Shown: positions 26,191-34,780, counted from the first letter of the stretch. The stretch: 64,000 nucleotides of DNA from Microbacterium sp. (GCA_031177765.1 JAPSKH010000003.1:1-64000); one strand, 5' to 3'. Numbers and translations: made by a program. The notes: a model not told the origin generated them from the sequence alone.

Positions 26191-27011
26191 GGGGCGTCCT
26201 CGACGAGCACGCCCTGGGTCCGTCCCGCCTCGTCGACCAGGACGGTGCCGCGCGGCGTCTGCTTGCGGCGCAGGGCGCGGGCGCCGCGCTCCGCGCCGAT
26301 GAACTCGGCGACGAAGGCGCTGGCCGGATTCTCGATGATCTCGCTCGGGCTGCCGACCTGCGCGATCCGCGCGCCCTTCTGGAGGATCACCACCTGGTCG
26401 CCGAGGAGGAACGCCTCGTCGATGTCGTGGGTGACGAAGACGATCGTCTTGTCGAGCTCCTCCTGCAGCCTCAGCGTCTCGGCCTGCAGCTCCTTGCGCA
26501 CGATCGGATCGACCGCGCCGAACGGCTCGTCCATCAGCAGGATGTTCGGGTCGACCGCCAGCGCGCGCGCGACGCCGACCCGCTGCTGCTGTCCTCCGGA
26601 CAGCTGACCGGGGTAGCGGTCGGCGAGGGACCGGTCCAGCCCGACGACGTCCATCAGCTCCCGGGCACGCTCCCGCGCCTGGCGTCTCGGCACGCCGTTG
26701 AGGACCGGAACGGTGGCGATGTTGTCGACGACGGAGTAGTGCGGCAGCAGGCCTGCGTTCTGCAGCACGTATCCGATGCCGCGCCGCAGCTTGACCGGGT
26801 CGCGCCGCGAGATCGGCTCGTCGTCGATGAGGATCTCCCCGGTCGTCGGCTCGACGAGGCGGTTGATCATCCGCAGCAGCGTCGTCTTGCCCGATCCGGA
26901 CGAGCCCACGAGCACGGTGGTCTTGTGCGCAGGGAGGAACAGGCTGAAATCCTCGACAGCGGCAGGGCCGTCGCCGAAGCGCTTCGATACCGCGCGGAAC
27001 TCGATCGCCAT
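26187..27011 (-). CDS. Osmoprotectant ABC transporter ATP-binding protein
   Basis: A 274-residue ATPase: Walker [14 protein letters not shown]-loop, signature LSGGQQQRVGVARAL, Walker B ILLMDEPFGAVDP, H-loop FVTHDIDEA. The C-terminal ~40 residues after the ATPase core lack the CBS pair found in OpuCA of Bacillus, so ionic-strength sensing by CBS domains is absent. The start at 27011 (MAIEFRAVSKRFG) is the first gene of the operon; the ORF-track extension to 27119 overlaps the divergent gene. It energises uptake through the two downstream permeases. Confidence 0.92.
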   Translation of the reverse strand: MAIEFRAVSKRFGDGPAAVEDFSLFLPAHKTTVLVGSSGSGKTTLLRMINRLVEPTTGEILIDDEPISRRDPVKLRRGIGYVLQNAGLLPHYSVVDNIATVPVLNGVPRRQARERARELMDVVGLDRSLADRYPGQLSGGQQQRVGVARALAVDPNILLMDEPFGAVDPIVRKELQAETLRLQEELDKTIVFVTHDIDEAFLLGDQVVILQKGARIAQVGSPSEIIENPASAFVAEFIGAERGARALRRKQTPRGTVLVDEAGRTQGVLVEDAP

Positions 27012-27097
27012 GCTGTCCTTTCGGCGGGATTCAAGGAAACCACAGGCGTCGGACATGGGCGCCGAACCTTTCGCGCCCCGACGTCGGCCGGCGCCGC

Positions 27098-27103
27098 TAC
27101 GTT
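27098..27103 (+). promoter_or_regulatory. -10 element TACGTT, leaderless promoter of FAD oxidoreductase
   Basis: TACGTT lies exactly six bases before ATG 27110, inside the 98-bp divergent region with the ABC transporter operon. Confidence 0.55.
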
Positions 27104-27109
27104 GGGCGG

Positions 27110-28525
27110 ATGAGCACACGCGAGTACGACCTCGTCGTCGTGGGAGCGGGGCCGGTCGGCGAGAACGTGGCCGATCGTGCCGTTCGGGGCGGATTGTCGG
27201 TGGCGGTCGTCGAGGGGGAGCTGGTCGGCGGCGAGTGCTCGTACTGGGCGTGCATCCCCTCCAAGGCGCTGCTCCGACCGCAGGCGGCGCTGCGAGCGGC
27301 GCGCGATGTCGAGGGTGCGAAGCAGGCGGTGACCGGATCGCCGGATGTCGCGGCGACGCTCGCCCGGCGCGATGCGATCGTCCACCACTGGGACGATGCG
27401 TCCCAGGTGAGGTGGCTGGAGGGCGCGGGAGTCCAGCTCGTGCGCGGGCGGGGGAGGCTCAGCGGTGAACGCCGGGTGACCGTGACGGAGGCCGACGGGC
27501 ATGAGACGGTCCTGATCGCCCGCCACGCCGTCGCCGTGTGCACGGGGTCGGATCCGCTCGTGCCCGACATCCCGGGTCTGCGTGAGGCCCGGCCATGGAC
27601 GAGCCGGGACGCCACCGGCGTGCGCGAGGTCCCGGCATCCCTCGCGATCATCGGCGGCGGCGTCGTGGGCAGCGAGATGGCCACGCTCTTCGCGTCGCTG
27701 GGTACCGCGGTCACGGTCATCGCTCGGTCGGGACTGCTTCCCGCCGTCGAGCCGTTCGCCGGCGAGGCGGTCGCCGCGGCGCTGCGGGATGCCGGCGTCG
27801 AGGTCCGCACCGGTGCGGGCGTGGACCGCGTGCGTCGGAGCGAAGGCGGCGTCGTCCTGTCGCTCTCGGACGGCTCGCAGGTCCATGCCGATGACGTTCT
27901 CGTCGCCACCGGACGGGAGCCGCGCACGAAGGATCTCGGACTCGACGCCATCGGCCTGCAGCCCGGGGACTGGCTCGACGTGGACGACACGATGCGCGTG
28001 CGGGGGTACGACTGGCTCTACGCCGTGGGCGACGTCAATCACCGTGCGCTTCTGACCCACCAGGGCAAGTACCAGGCGCGCGCGGCCGGCGACATCATCG
28101 CCGCACGCGCACGGGGAGACGCGGTCGACGACGGCCCGTGGGGGAGGCATGTCGCGACGGCGGATCACGGGGTCGTGCCGCAGGTGGTCTTCACCGATCC
28201 CGAGGTCGCCGCGGTAGGGCATACCGAAGCGTCCGCGATCGCCGCGGGCATCGGCATCCGGGTGCTCGACTACGACCTGTCGTGGCTCTCCGGAGCCAGC
28301 ACGCGCGCCGACCACTATCGCGGCCGCGCACGGGCGATCGTCGACGAGGCGCGGCGCGTGATCGTCGGCGCCACCTTCGTCGGACCCGACGTCGCCGAAC
28401 TCCTGCATGCAGCCACGATCGCCATCGTGGGGGAGGTGCCGCTCGACCGGCTGTGGCACGCGGTGCCGTCGTTCCCCACTGTCAGCGAGGTGTGGCTCCG
28501 ATGGCTCGAGGCGTACGGGCGCTGA
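27110..28525 (+). CDS. FAD-dependent pyridine nucleotide-disulfide oxidoreductase
   Basis: A 471-residue flavoprotein of the lipoamide dehydrogenase/mercuric reductase family. FAD site: VVVGAGPVGENVA. Redox-active disulfide: GGECSYWACIPSKALLRP (C-x4-C). NAD(P) site: AIIGGGVVGSEMATLFASLG. Second FAD contact: WLYAVGDVN. The C-terminal HAVPSFPTVSE corresponds to the catalytic His-Glu of the dimer interface. The electron acceptor is unknown, as no lipoyl complex genes are nearby and there is no N-terminal heavy-metal domain. Leaderless promoter. Convergent with the FMN reductase gene. Confidence 0.88.
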   Translation: MSTREYDLVVVGAGPVGENVADRAVRGGLSVAVVEGELVGGECSYWACIPSKALLRPQAALRAARDVEGAKQAVTGSPDVAATLARRDAIVHHWDDASQVRWLEGAGVQLVRGRGRLSGERRVTVTEADGHETVLIARHAVAVCTGSDPLVPDIPGLREARPWTSRDATGVREVPASLAIIGGGVVGSEMATLFASLGTAVTVIARSGLLPAVEPFAGEAVAAALRDAGVEVRTGAGVDRVRRSEGGVVLSLSDGSQVHADDVLVATGREPRTKDLGLDAIGLQPGDWLDVDDTMRVRGYDWLYAVGDVNHRALLTHQGKYQARAAGDIIAARARGDAVDDGPWGRHVATADHGVVPQVVFTDPEVAAVGHTEASAIAAGIGIRVLDYDLSWLSGASTRADHYRGRARAIVDEARRVIVGATFVGPDVAELLHAATIAIVGEVPLDRLWHAVPSFPTVSEVWLRWLEAYGR

Positions 28526-28541
28526 CCCTGCTCGTCGTCGC

Positions 28542-29144
28542 TCAGGGGCCGGGGTAGGGGCGCTCCTTGAGGAGCGTCGCCAGGTGCGCCGCGTGTCGCG
28601 CGAGTGTCGCCGTGGTCGAGGCGACCTTCTCCGGTGTATCGAGGAGGTCTTTGTAGTCGGTCGTGTGCATGGCCTCGCCGTTCCAGTAGACCCCGCCCTG
28701 CGAGGGGACGTTGAATCCGACATCGACGAGGCCCTGATAGAGCGCCGCCGTGACCGCATGGGCGCCGTCCTCGTTGCCCACCACGACGGTCACCGCGACC
28801 TTGCTCGACAGGATCGGCCGTCCGTCGTCGTCGGTCTCGGAGATCTCCGCGTCCAGCCGCTCGAGCACGCGCTGGGCGACGCTGGACATGTGGCCCACCC
28901 ACGTGGGGGTCGCCATGACGAGGATGTCGCTCTGCATCAGCTTCTCGCGGATCTGCGGCCATTGGTCGCCATCGCCCATGTCGGCGAGGACACCGGGCCT
29001 GATGTCGTGGTCCACGACACGCAGCTGCTCGCCATCGACGCCATGCTGATCCAGCGCGTCCAGCACCTGCTGGGCGAGCAACTGGCTGCTCGACGGCTCC
29101 GGCGACGGCTTGAGGGTGCAGTTCAGAGCGAGTGCGCGAAGCAT
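28542..29144 (-). CDS. NAD(P)H-dependent FMN reductase / flavodoxin-family protein
   Basis: A 200-residue flavodoxin-like protein. LALNCTLKPSPEPSSS is the FMN phosphate-binding loop and MATPTWVGHMSSVAQRVLERLD is the second flavin contact and dimer helix, as in NADPH-dependent FMN reductases/WrbA relatives. The listed 29195 start adds an unlikely leader; ATG 29144 has AAGGGA eight bases upstream. Probably an NAD(P)H:quinone or flavin reductase. The promoter region is shared divergently with the PadR gene. Confidence 0.82.
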   Translation of the reverse strand: MLRALALNCTLKPSPEPSSSQLLAQQVLDALDQHGVDGEQLRVVDHDIRPGVLADMGDGDQWPQIREKLMQSDILVMATPTWVGHMSSVAQRVLERLDAEISETDDDGRPILSSKVAVTVVVGNEDGAHAVTAALYQGLVDVGFNVPSQGGVYWNGEAMHTTDYKDLLDTPEKVASTTATLARHAAHLATLLKERPYPGP

Positions 29145-29263
29145 CGGTGATCCCTTCTCGTCCACCGGCACGCTAGCCACGGCAGCGACGATCAACGCAG
29201 GGTCTTGACACGCCGTGACCCGATCGGACGCCGACCACGGCGCCGCGAGCGTTATTCCAGTAC

Positions 29264-29269
29264 TAGAGT
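29264..29269 (+). promoter_or_regulatory. -10 element TAGAGT, leaderless promoter of PadR gene
   Basis: TAGAGT sits within TACTAGAGTA, six bases before ATG 29276. The TACT-N2-AGTA dyad over the -10 may be an autoregulatory site. Confidence 0.5.
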
Positions 29270-29275
29270 ATCGCC

Positions 29276-29794
29276 ATGACGCTCACGCCCTCCGAGCTGG
29301 TGGTGCTCGGGCTCCTCGTCGAGAAGCCCCGGCACGGCTACGAGCTGGAGCAGACCATCGAGCAGCGCGGCATCCGGCAGTGGGCGCCATTGGCGTTCTC
29401 GTCCATCTACTACGTGCTCACCAAGCTCGAGAAGCGCGGCCTGGTCGCGGCGCACTCGTCGTCGAGCGCCAGAACGCGGCGGGTCTTCACCGCGACGGAT
29501 GCCGGGCGCGCGGAGGCCTCCGCGGCCGTGATCCGGGTCATCGCTCATCCGGCATCGCTCGCCTCGCCGCTCGCGGTCGGTCTGGCGAATGCTCCGCTGG
29601 CGGATGCGGAGGACTTCGCGGGCGCCATCCGGACGCGCATGGCGGCGCTGGACGCGCAACGCCGTGCCGTGGAGGCGGCGCGGTCGGCTCAGCACCCGGT
29701 GCCCGAGCCCGCGGAGTGGGTGTTCTCGTACTCGCTCGCCATGCTGATCGCCGAACACGACTGGCTGGCCGCAAGACTGGAGGACATGCGATGA
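29276..29794 (+). CDS. PadR family transcriptional regulator
   Basis: A 172-residue regulator. The N-terminal winged helix (ELVVLGLLVEKPRHGYELEQTIEQRG, then SSIYYVLTKLEKRGLV) is the PadR signature. The C-terminal half is a helical Vir_C-like dimerisation region. The stop codon overlaps the ATG of the GyrI-like gene (ATGA), so regulator and possible ligand-binding partner are coupled. The effector is probably a small aromatic or drug-like compound by family precedent; not shown here. Confidence 0.88.
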   Translation: MTLTPSELVVLGLLVEKPRHGYELEQTIEQRGIRQWAPLAFSSIYYVLTKLEKRGLVAAHSSSSARTRRVFTATDAGRAEASAAVIRVIAHPASLASPLAVGLANAPLADAEDFAGAIRTRMAALDAQRRAVEAARSAQHPVPEPAEWVFSYSLAMLIAEHDWLAARLEDMR

Positions 29795-30426
29795 AGATCG
29801 ACTTCAAGAAGGAGATCCCCTCGTACCGCGCGCGGCGGGGCGTCTTCGAGGCCGTCGATGTGCCGCCGCTGCAGTACCTGATGGCCGACGGGCACGGGGA
29901 TCCCAACGTCGTGGCCGACTACGGCGAGGTCGTCTCGGCGATCTACGCGGTGGCCTACCGCCTGAAGTTCTTCAGCAAGCGGGAGCTCGACCGCGACTAC
30001 GCGGTGATGCCCCTGGAAGGCCTGTGGTGGGCGGACGACATGGAGTCGTTCACCGGCGCGCGCGACAAGTCCCGCTGGGACTGGACGATGCTCAACATGG
30101 TGCCCGACTGGATCACCGACGACTACTTCGAGCGCGCCCTCGAGGCGGCCGCGGCCACGGACGAGCCCGCCCCGGGGCTGAGCCGGCTGCGGCTGGAGAC
30201 CTACGCCGAGGGCCTGTCGGTGCAGACGCTGCATGTCGGCTCCTTCGACGACGAGGCGCCCGTGCTGGCGCAGCTGCACGACGAGGTCATCCCCGCACGT
30301 GGCCTGCGCATGACGGGCAGGCACCATGAGGTCTATCTGAGCGACCCTCGCCGCACGGAGCCGGCCAGGCTGCGCACGATCCTCCGCCAGCCGGTCGCCG
30401 CGGAAGACGCCGACAGCGGCGACTGA
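29791..30426 (+). CDS. GyrI-like small-molecule-binding domain protein
   Basis: A 211-residue protein of the GyrI/SOUL-like superfamily: it opens KIDFKKEIPSYRARRGVFEAVDVPPLQYLMADGHGDPN and has the YGEVVSAIYAVAYRLKF and EGLWWADDMESF segments typical of the large stand-alone GyrI-like proteins. Some members hydrolyse cyclopropanoids or bind drugs. The start overlaps the PadR stop (ATGA). The ORF-track start at 29215 runs through padR in another frame. Likely part of a sensing or detoxification pair with PadR. Confidence 0.85.
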   Translation: MKIDFKKEIPSYRARRGVFEAVDVPPLQYLMADGHGDPNVVADYGEVVSAIYAVAYRLKFFSKRELDRDYAVMPLEGLWWADDMESFTGARDKSRWDWTMLNMVPDWITDDYFERALEAAAATDEPAPGLSRLRLETYAEGLSVQTLHVGSFDDEAPVLAQLHDEVIPARGLRMTGRHHEVYLSDPRRTEPARLRTILRQPVAAEDADSGD

Positions 30427-30459
30427 CGCACAGCTGATTCGCACTCCGCCCTCTTGTTG

Positions 30460-30473
30460 ACCGATATATCGGT
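30460..30473 (+). promoter_or_regulatory. Perfect palindrome ACCGATATATCGGT upstream of PadR gene
   Basis: A 14-bp perfect palindrome overlapping TTGACC (30457-30462, a -35-like hexamer), 46 bp before the PadR ATG at 30519. AT-rich CGATATATCG cores are unusual in this GC-rich window. Probable autoregulatory operator. Confidence 0.55.
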
Positions 30474-30518
30474 ATGTATCGTCAGAGCATCCGCAGCATC
30501 GAGGCGAGGAGGTTCATC

Positions 30519-31091
30519 ATGAACGGTTCGTTCGGGGAAGAGCGGTTCGGCTCGCGCCACCGTGGGCCCGACATCACAGGGCTGGGCGCCGGCCTGTGGG
30601 AGGCGATGGACCAGTTGCGCGGCATGTTCGAGACGCGACCGAGCGGCACCCGGATGGGCAAAGGCGACGTCCGCGCTGCGGTCCTCGCGCTCTTGGCGGA
30701 GCGGCCGATGCACGGCTACCAGATCATCCACGAGATCGAGGAGCGCAGCGACGGGTCGTGGAAGCCGAGCCCGGGATCGGTCTATCCGACGCTGCAGCTG
30801 CTCGCCGACGAGGGCCTGATCAGGGCCGAGGAGTCCGGCGGTCGGAAGACCTACTCGCTCACCGAGGCCGGGCGCGCCGAGGCGGAAGGGGCCGAGGGAC
30901 GGTCGGCGCCGTGGGAGTCCTCGGGAGCGCGCGAGTCCGGCCGAGCAACGGCGCTCCCCAAGGCCGGGGCCCGGCTGGCGCAGGCGGCGGCGCAGGTCGG
31001 AAGCAACGGCACAGCGGAACAGGTCCAGCAGGCGGTCGATGTGCTCGACGAGGCTCGCCGCAAGATCTACGCCATCCTCGCGCAGGACTGA
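30519..31091 (+). CDS. PadR family transcriptional regulator (long N-terminal type)
   Basis: A 190-residue regulator. After an N-terminal Gly/Arg-rich tail of about 45 residues, the winged helix runs KGDVRAAVLALLAERPMHGYQIIHEIEERSDG with PSPGSVYPTLQLLADEGLI, the subfamily-1 PadR signature. A short C-terminal helix (VDVLDEARRKIYAIL) completes the dimerisation unit. ATG 30519 has GAGGAGG six bases upstream; the ORF-track ATG at 30474 lies right on the palindrome and has no ribosome site. It may control the downstream UbiB-like gene (55 bp away, same strand). Confidence 0.85.
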   Translation: MNGSFGEERFGSRHRGPDITGLGAGLWEAMDQLRGMFETRPSGTRMGKGDVRAAVLALLAERPMHGYQIIHEIEERSDGSWKPSPGSVYPTLQLLADEGLIRAEESGGRKTYSLTEAGRAEAEGAEGRSAPWESSGARESGRATALPKAGARLAQAAAQVGSNGTAEQVQQAVDVLDEARRKIYAILAQD

Positions 31092-31145
31092 CCGGATGCC
31101 GCCGGAATGCCGGCAGCGGACCATCGGCTCCTGAAGGTGAGGTCG

Positions 31146-32834
31146 ATGGCCGACGCCGATCATCTGCGCGCCCGCTATCGCCGCATCCTGCGCTTCGCGG
31201 CAAGGTACATGGTTCAGGCGTGGTGGTTCGAGCTGTTCCTGCCGCGCATCGGTCTGAGCGCACTCGCAGCCCGCGGTCGCGCGGGGCGTCTGCGCGGCAT
31301 CGCCCGAAGCTTCCACGGACTGGCGGTCTCGCTCGGCGGACTCATGATCAAGGTCGGGCAGTTCATGTCATCGCGGCTCGACGTGCTGCCGCCCGAGATC
31401 ACCAAGGAGCTGGAAGGCCTTCAGGACGAAGTGCCGCCGGTGCCGTTCGCCGCCATCCGCGCCTCGGCCGAGGCCGAACTCGGGATGCCGCTGGAACGGG
31501 CGTTCGCGTACGTGGATCCCGTGCCGCTGGCCGCGGCTTCGCTCGGTCAGGCGCACCGGGCGCGACTGACCGAGGCTGACGCCGATGACGCGGGATTCGC
31601 TGACGTCGTCGTGAAGATCCAGCGGCCGCACATCGACGAGATCGTCGATGTGGATCTCGCGGCGCTGCGGCGGGTGGCGCGCTGGCTGATGCGGGTGCGG
31701 GTGATCTCCGAGCACGTCGACCTGCCGCATCTGGTCGAGGAGTTCGCCCACACCAGCCGGGAGGAGATCGACTACCTCCACGAGGCGCGCAACGCCGAGC
31801 GGTTCGCGGAGAACTTCGCCGATGACCCGCGCGTGTCCGTCCCGGAGGTGGCGTGGGAGCGAACGACGCGGCGGGTGCTGACTCTCTCTGACGTCAGCGC
31901 GATCAAGATCAACGACGTCGATGAGCTGCGTGCCGCAGGCATCGACCCGGCGCAGGTCGCGGCGGAGTTCGCCACGGTGATGTTCGACCAGCTGTTCGTC
32001 GACGGCTATTTCCACGCCGACCCCCATCCCGGGAACATCTTCGTCACTCCCACCGCTGCCGGTGAGGACCGGGGGTGGCGGTTCACGTTCATCGATTTCG
32101 GCATGATGGGCCACGTTCCGGACCGCCTCCGCCGCAGCCTGCAGCGGCTGATCATCGCCGTCGCAGCGCGCAACGGCCGTCAGATGGTCGAGAGCATCCG
32201 CGATGTCGGCGTGCTGCTTCCATCGGCCGACACGGTGCAGCTCGAGCGAGCCATGACGGAGTTGTTCGCGCGGTTCGGCGGCATGGGATTCGCCGAGCTG
32301 CAGAAGGTCGATCCGCGCGAGTTCCGCGACTTCGCGACCGAGTTCGGCGATGTCGTGCGCGCCATGCCCTTCCAGCTGCCGGAGAACTTCCTGCTCATCG
32401 TGCGGGCGGTCTCGCTCACCTCCGGCATGTGCAGCTCGCTCGACCCGGCGTTCAACATCTGGGATGCCGTCGAGCCGTATGCCGACCAGCTGATCCGCGA
32501 CGAGCGCGGCACCTTCGTGCAGGAGCTCGGTAACGAGGCCACAGCGGTGGGCGGCATCCTGGCACGCCTGCCCCGCCGCCTCGATGACGCCCTCACGCGC
32601 CTGGACGACGGCCGGACCATCGTCGACACGCCACGCCTCGATCAGCGCATCCGCGGTCTGGAGCGCATGGGTCGTCGCCTGCTGTCGGCCGTGCTCTTCG
32701 CGGGGCTGCTGATCGGGGGAAGCGTGCTTCTTGCCACGGCGCGGATCTTCGGCGGTGTCCTGATGTCGCTGTCGACGGTCCCGCTGCTGCACGCCCTCCT
32801 CGCGGGCATCGTGGGCCGTCGCAGCCCGCGCTGA
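31146..32834 (+). CDS. ABC1/UbiB (AarF) family atypical protein kinase
   Basis: A 562-residue protein. The family-specific KxGQ motif is seen in GGLMIKVGQFMSSR, the Ala-rich loop in PLAAASLGQAH, the VAVK-like lysine in VVVKIQRP, the catalytic loop in GYFHADPHPGNIF and the DFG in FIDFGMMGH. Two hydrophobic helices at the C-terminus (about 510-555) anchor it in the membrane. Relatives support quinone or isoprenoid lipid metabolism through an unusual ATPase activity. ATG 31146 has GAAGGTGAGG upstream and was preferred to 31107. It follows the PadR gene closely and may be its target. Confidence 0.9.
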   Translation: MADADHLRARYRRILRFAARYMVQAWWFELFLPRIGLSALAARGRAGRLRGIARSFHGLAVSLGGLMIKVGQFMSSRLDVLPPEITKELEGLQDEVPPVPFAAIRASAEAELGMPLERAFAYVDPVPLAAASLGQAHRARLTEADADDAGFADVVVKIQRPHIDEIVDVDLAALRRVARWLMRVRVISEHVDLPHLVEEFAHTSREEIDYLHEARNAERFAENFADDPRVSVPEVAWERTTRRVLTLSDVSAIKINDVDELRAAGIDPAQVAAEFATVMFDQLFVDGYFHADPHPGNIFVTPTAAGEDRGWRFTFIDFGMMGHVPDRLRRSLQRLIIAVAARNGRQMVESIRDVGVLLPSADTVQLERAMTELFARFGGMGFAELQKVDPREFRDFATEFGDVVRAMPFQLPENFLLIVRAVSLTSGMCSSLDPAFNIWDAVEPYADQLIRDERGTFVQELGNEATAVGGILARLPRRLDDALTRLDDGRTIVDTPRLDQRIRGLERMGRRLLSAVLFAGLLIGGSVLLATARIFGGVLMSLSTVPLLHALLAGIVGRRSPR

Positions 32835-32889
32835 CCCGGTGGTCGACGGATGCCGTCGCGCCTGGGTTGGCCCCGGGACCCGCCGGCCG

Positions 32890-33900
32890 TCAGACGCGGC
32901 GGTACGTCGCAGCCATGGGGCAGTCGAACGGGTCGCGCGCGGCGAGCCCGACGCGGTTGAGGTACGCGATGACGATGCCGTACGAGCGCCACAGGGTGGT
33001 CTCGGTGTAGGGCACGTCGAGCGTGCGGCACTGCTCGATGACGATCTGACGGGCGCGCGCGAGATGCGGGCGCGGCATGTTGGGAAAGAGGTGGTGCTCG
33101 ATCTGGTAATTGAGCCCGCCCATCAGCCAGGTCGCCCACCAGCCGCCCCCGACGTTGCGCGAGGTGCGGACCTGCTTGCTGAAGAAGTCGAGCTTGGCGT
33201 CCTTCGCGATGACGGGCATGCCCTTGTGATTCGGGGCGAACGACGCGCCCATGTAGACGCCGAAGACCGCGAGCTGCACGCCGAGGAAGGCGAAAGCCAT
33301 GCCGAGGGGGAGGAACACGAAGACCGGGGTCCAGATGATGCCGAACCTGATGGCCAGCATGCCGAGCTCGATCCAGCGTCCCTTGACCGGCTCGCGGCTG
33401 AACAGGTGCTTGAACGCGATGAAGTGCAGGTTGAGGCCCTCGAGCGTGAGGAGCGGGAAGAAGAGCCATCCCTGACGGCGAGTGATGAAGCGGCGCACGC
33501 CGCGGGCGGTGGCGGCATCCTCGTCGAGGAACGAGATCGTGTCGATCTCGATGTCGGGGTCCTTGCCGACGCGGTTGGGGTTCGCGTGGTGGCGCGTGTG
33601 CTTGGTCGCCCACCACGAGTAGCTCATGCCCACGACGCCGTTCCCCAGGATGCGGGCCAGCCGATCGTTGGCGGGACCCGACGTGAGGATCTGGCGGTGC
33701 GCGGCCTCGTGGGAGAGGAAGGCGACCTGGGTGAACAGAATGCCGAGCGCGGCTGCGATGAGCAGCTGGAACCAGCTGTCGCCGAGGAGGATGAACCCGG
33801 CGACGCAGCCCGCGAAGGCGAGGGCGATGAGCATGCCGACCATGGCATAGAACCACGGGGTGCGGCGGAGCAGGCCGCTCTCACGGACCACCTGCGACAC
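32890..33900 (-). CDS. Membrane fatty acid desaturase (acyl-CoA/acyl-lipid desaturase)
   Basis: At least 336 residues. Three His boxes of di-iron desaturases are present: HEAAHRQ, HTRHHANPN and QIEHHLFP, with four hydrophobic segments between. It inserts a double bond into a membrane lipid acyl chain. The start given is the GTG at 33900, but the reading frame stays open upstream and encodes a convincing N-terminus (SSTTLEPRLGPVRQTYAS, then DFPPIARAYTDVS) back to an ATC codon at 33996 with no ATG, GTG or TTG between it and an upstream TAG. Either translation starts at a rare codon or the true start codon has been mutated. A TATACA -10-like element lies at 34082-34087. Confidence 0.85.
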   Translation of the reverse strand: MSQVVRESGLLRRTPWFYAMVGMLIALAFAGCVAGFILLGDSWFQLLIAAALGILFTQVAFLSHEAAHRQILTSGPANDRLARILGNGVVGMSYSWWATKHTRHHANPNRVGKDPDIEIDTISFLDEDAATARGVRRFITRRQGWLFFPLLTLEGLNLHFIAFKHLFSREPVKGRWIELGMLAIRFGIIWTPVFVFLPLGMAFAFLGVQLAVFGVYMGASFAPNHKGMPVIAKDAKLDFFSKQVRTSRNVGGGWWATWLMGGLNYQIEHHLFPNMPRPHLARARQIVIEQCRTLDVPYTETTLWRSYGIVIAYLNRVGLAARDPFDCPMAATYRRV

Positions 33901-34249
33901 GTCGGTGTAGGCACGTGCGATCGGCGGGAAGTCGGAAGTGCTGGCGTAGGTCTGTCGAACGGGTCCGAGTCGCGGCTCGAGCGTAGTGGAAGAGATGTGA
34001 GCACCGGGTTTCGGTCGGGACCTTCTTCGGCCCGTCTGAGCAACGGCAATTGCCTATCGCTGTCCTCAGGTTACGCCGCCTTGTATAGACGGACCGGAAT
34101 ACGGGGCGACTCCCAGGTATCCGACAGGCAACCTCGATGTTCGGGCCGCCGTGGCGGGTGACGGCAAAGCGCCCGCCCCGTGACCGGGACGGGCGCTTGT
34201 GACCCGAGTCGGCATCGGCGCTGTCGCAGCGCCCGCCGGCCGAGTCGGA
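33901..34249 (-). other. Intergenic region between cspA and desaturase
   Basis: About 350 bp. The left ~96 bp are probably coding for the desaturase N-terminus (see that entry). TATACA at 34082-34087 (minus strand) is the likely desaturase -10. The right part holds the cspA terminator. No other gene supported. Confidence 0.5.
34167..34198 (-). terminator. Terminator of cspA
   Basis: AAGCGCCCGCCCCG (34167-34180) pairs with CGGGACGGGCGCTT (34185-34198), one mismatch, four-base loop; 52 bases beyond the cspA stop. The minus-strand tail is TTTGCC. Confidence 0.7.
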
Positions 34250-34453
34250 TCAGAGTGCGCGGATGTTCGCAGCCTGCATGCCCTTGGGGCCGCGCTCGGC
34301 GTCGAATTCGACCTTCTGGTCTTCGCGGAGCTCCTTGAAGCCGTTGCCGGCGATCGCGCTGAAGTGCGCGAAGAGATCCGCCGAGCCGTCGTCGGGTGCG
34401 ATGAACCCGTAGCCCTTCTCGGAGTTGAACCATTTCACGGTGCCAGTGGCCAT
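34250..34453 (-). CDS. cspA: Cold shock protein CspA family
   Basis: A 67-residue single cold-shock domain: [20 protein letters not shown] contains RNP1 (KGYGFI), and DLFAHFSAI contains the RNP2-like VFxHxS motif with F for V. It is a single-stranded nucleic acid chaperone. The start ATG at 34453 has AAAGGAAAG about six bases upstream. The ORF track shows 211 residues because the frame is open far upstream without a stop; the upstream part is described separately. Confidence 0.93.
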   Translation of the reverse strand: MATGTVKWFNSEKGYGFIAPDDGSADLFAHFSAIAGNGFKELREDQKVEFDAERGPKGMQAANIRAL

Positions 34454-34780
34454 CGTGTCTTTCCTTTTACTATTCGGGCCGCCGGAGCGACCGGGGGTGC
34501 CGCGCCGACGTATGCGGAGCGGACGTGTGAGAAGCATCGCACGCCGAGGCGCCGGTGCGGGTCGTGTGACGGATGCCGCCACCGCAGCGCGGGCGGCGTC
34601 GTGCGTGTCGTACGCGCCGAGGTCTTCTCCGAGCGCGCTGTGGGCGTGGATGCCGCGCAGAGTGACGTCGACGAAGCCGGCGTACTCGCCGGCGTGCGTA
34701 GCGACGAACACATCGTCGTCGGCCTGGCGCCAGTCGAGCACGGCGCGCGTGAGCACCGGCGAGGAGGTGAGAGTAGTCAA
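34454..34780 (-). other. Upstream ORF in frame with cspA (possible N-terminally extended form)
   Basis: From TTG 34780 (AAGG five bases upstream) the frame encodes [24 protein letters not shown], then a compact acidic/aromatic domain of about 65 residues ending around ARAAVAAS, followed by a 45-residue basic linker directly into the cspA ATG with no stop. The domain part has strong third-position GC and protein-like composition. It could be a small separate protein reading into cspA, or a long 176-residue CspA isoform. A minus-strand -10 TAGGCT lies at 34928-34933, implying a ~470-nt transcript before cspA. Confidence 0.4.

Noticed and set aside
26867-28759. 630-residue minus-strand ORF
   Set aside because: Antisense of the FAD oxidoreductase gene; its C-terminal part borrows the start of the ABC ATPase gene in another frame.
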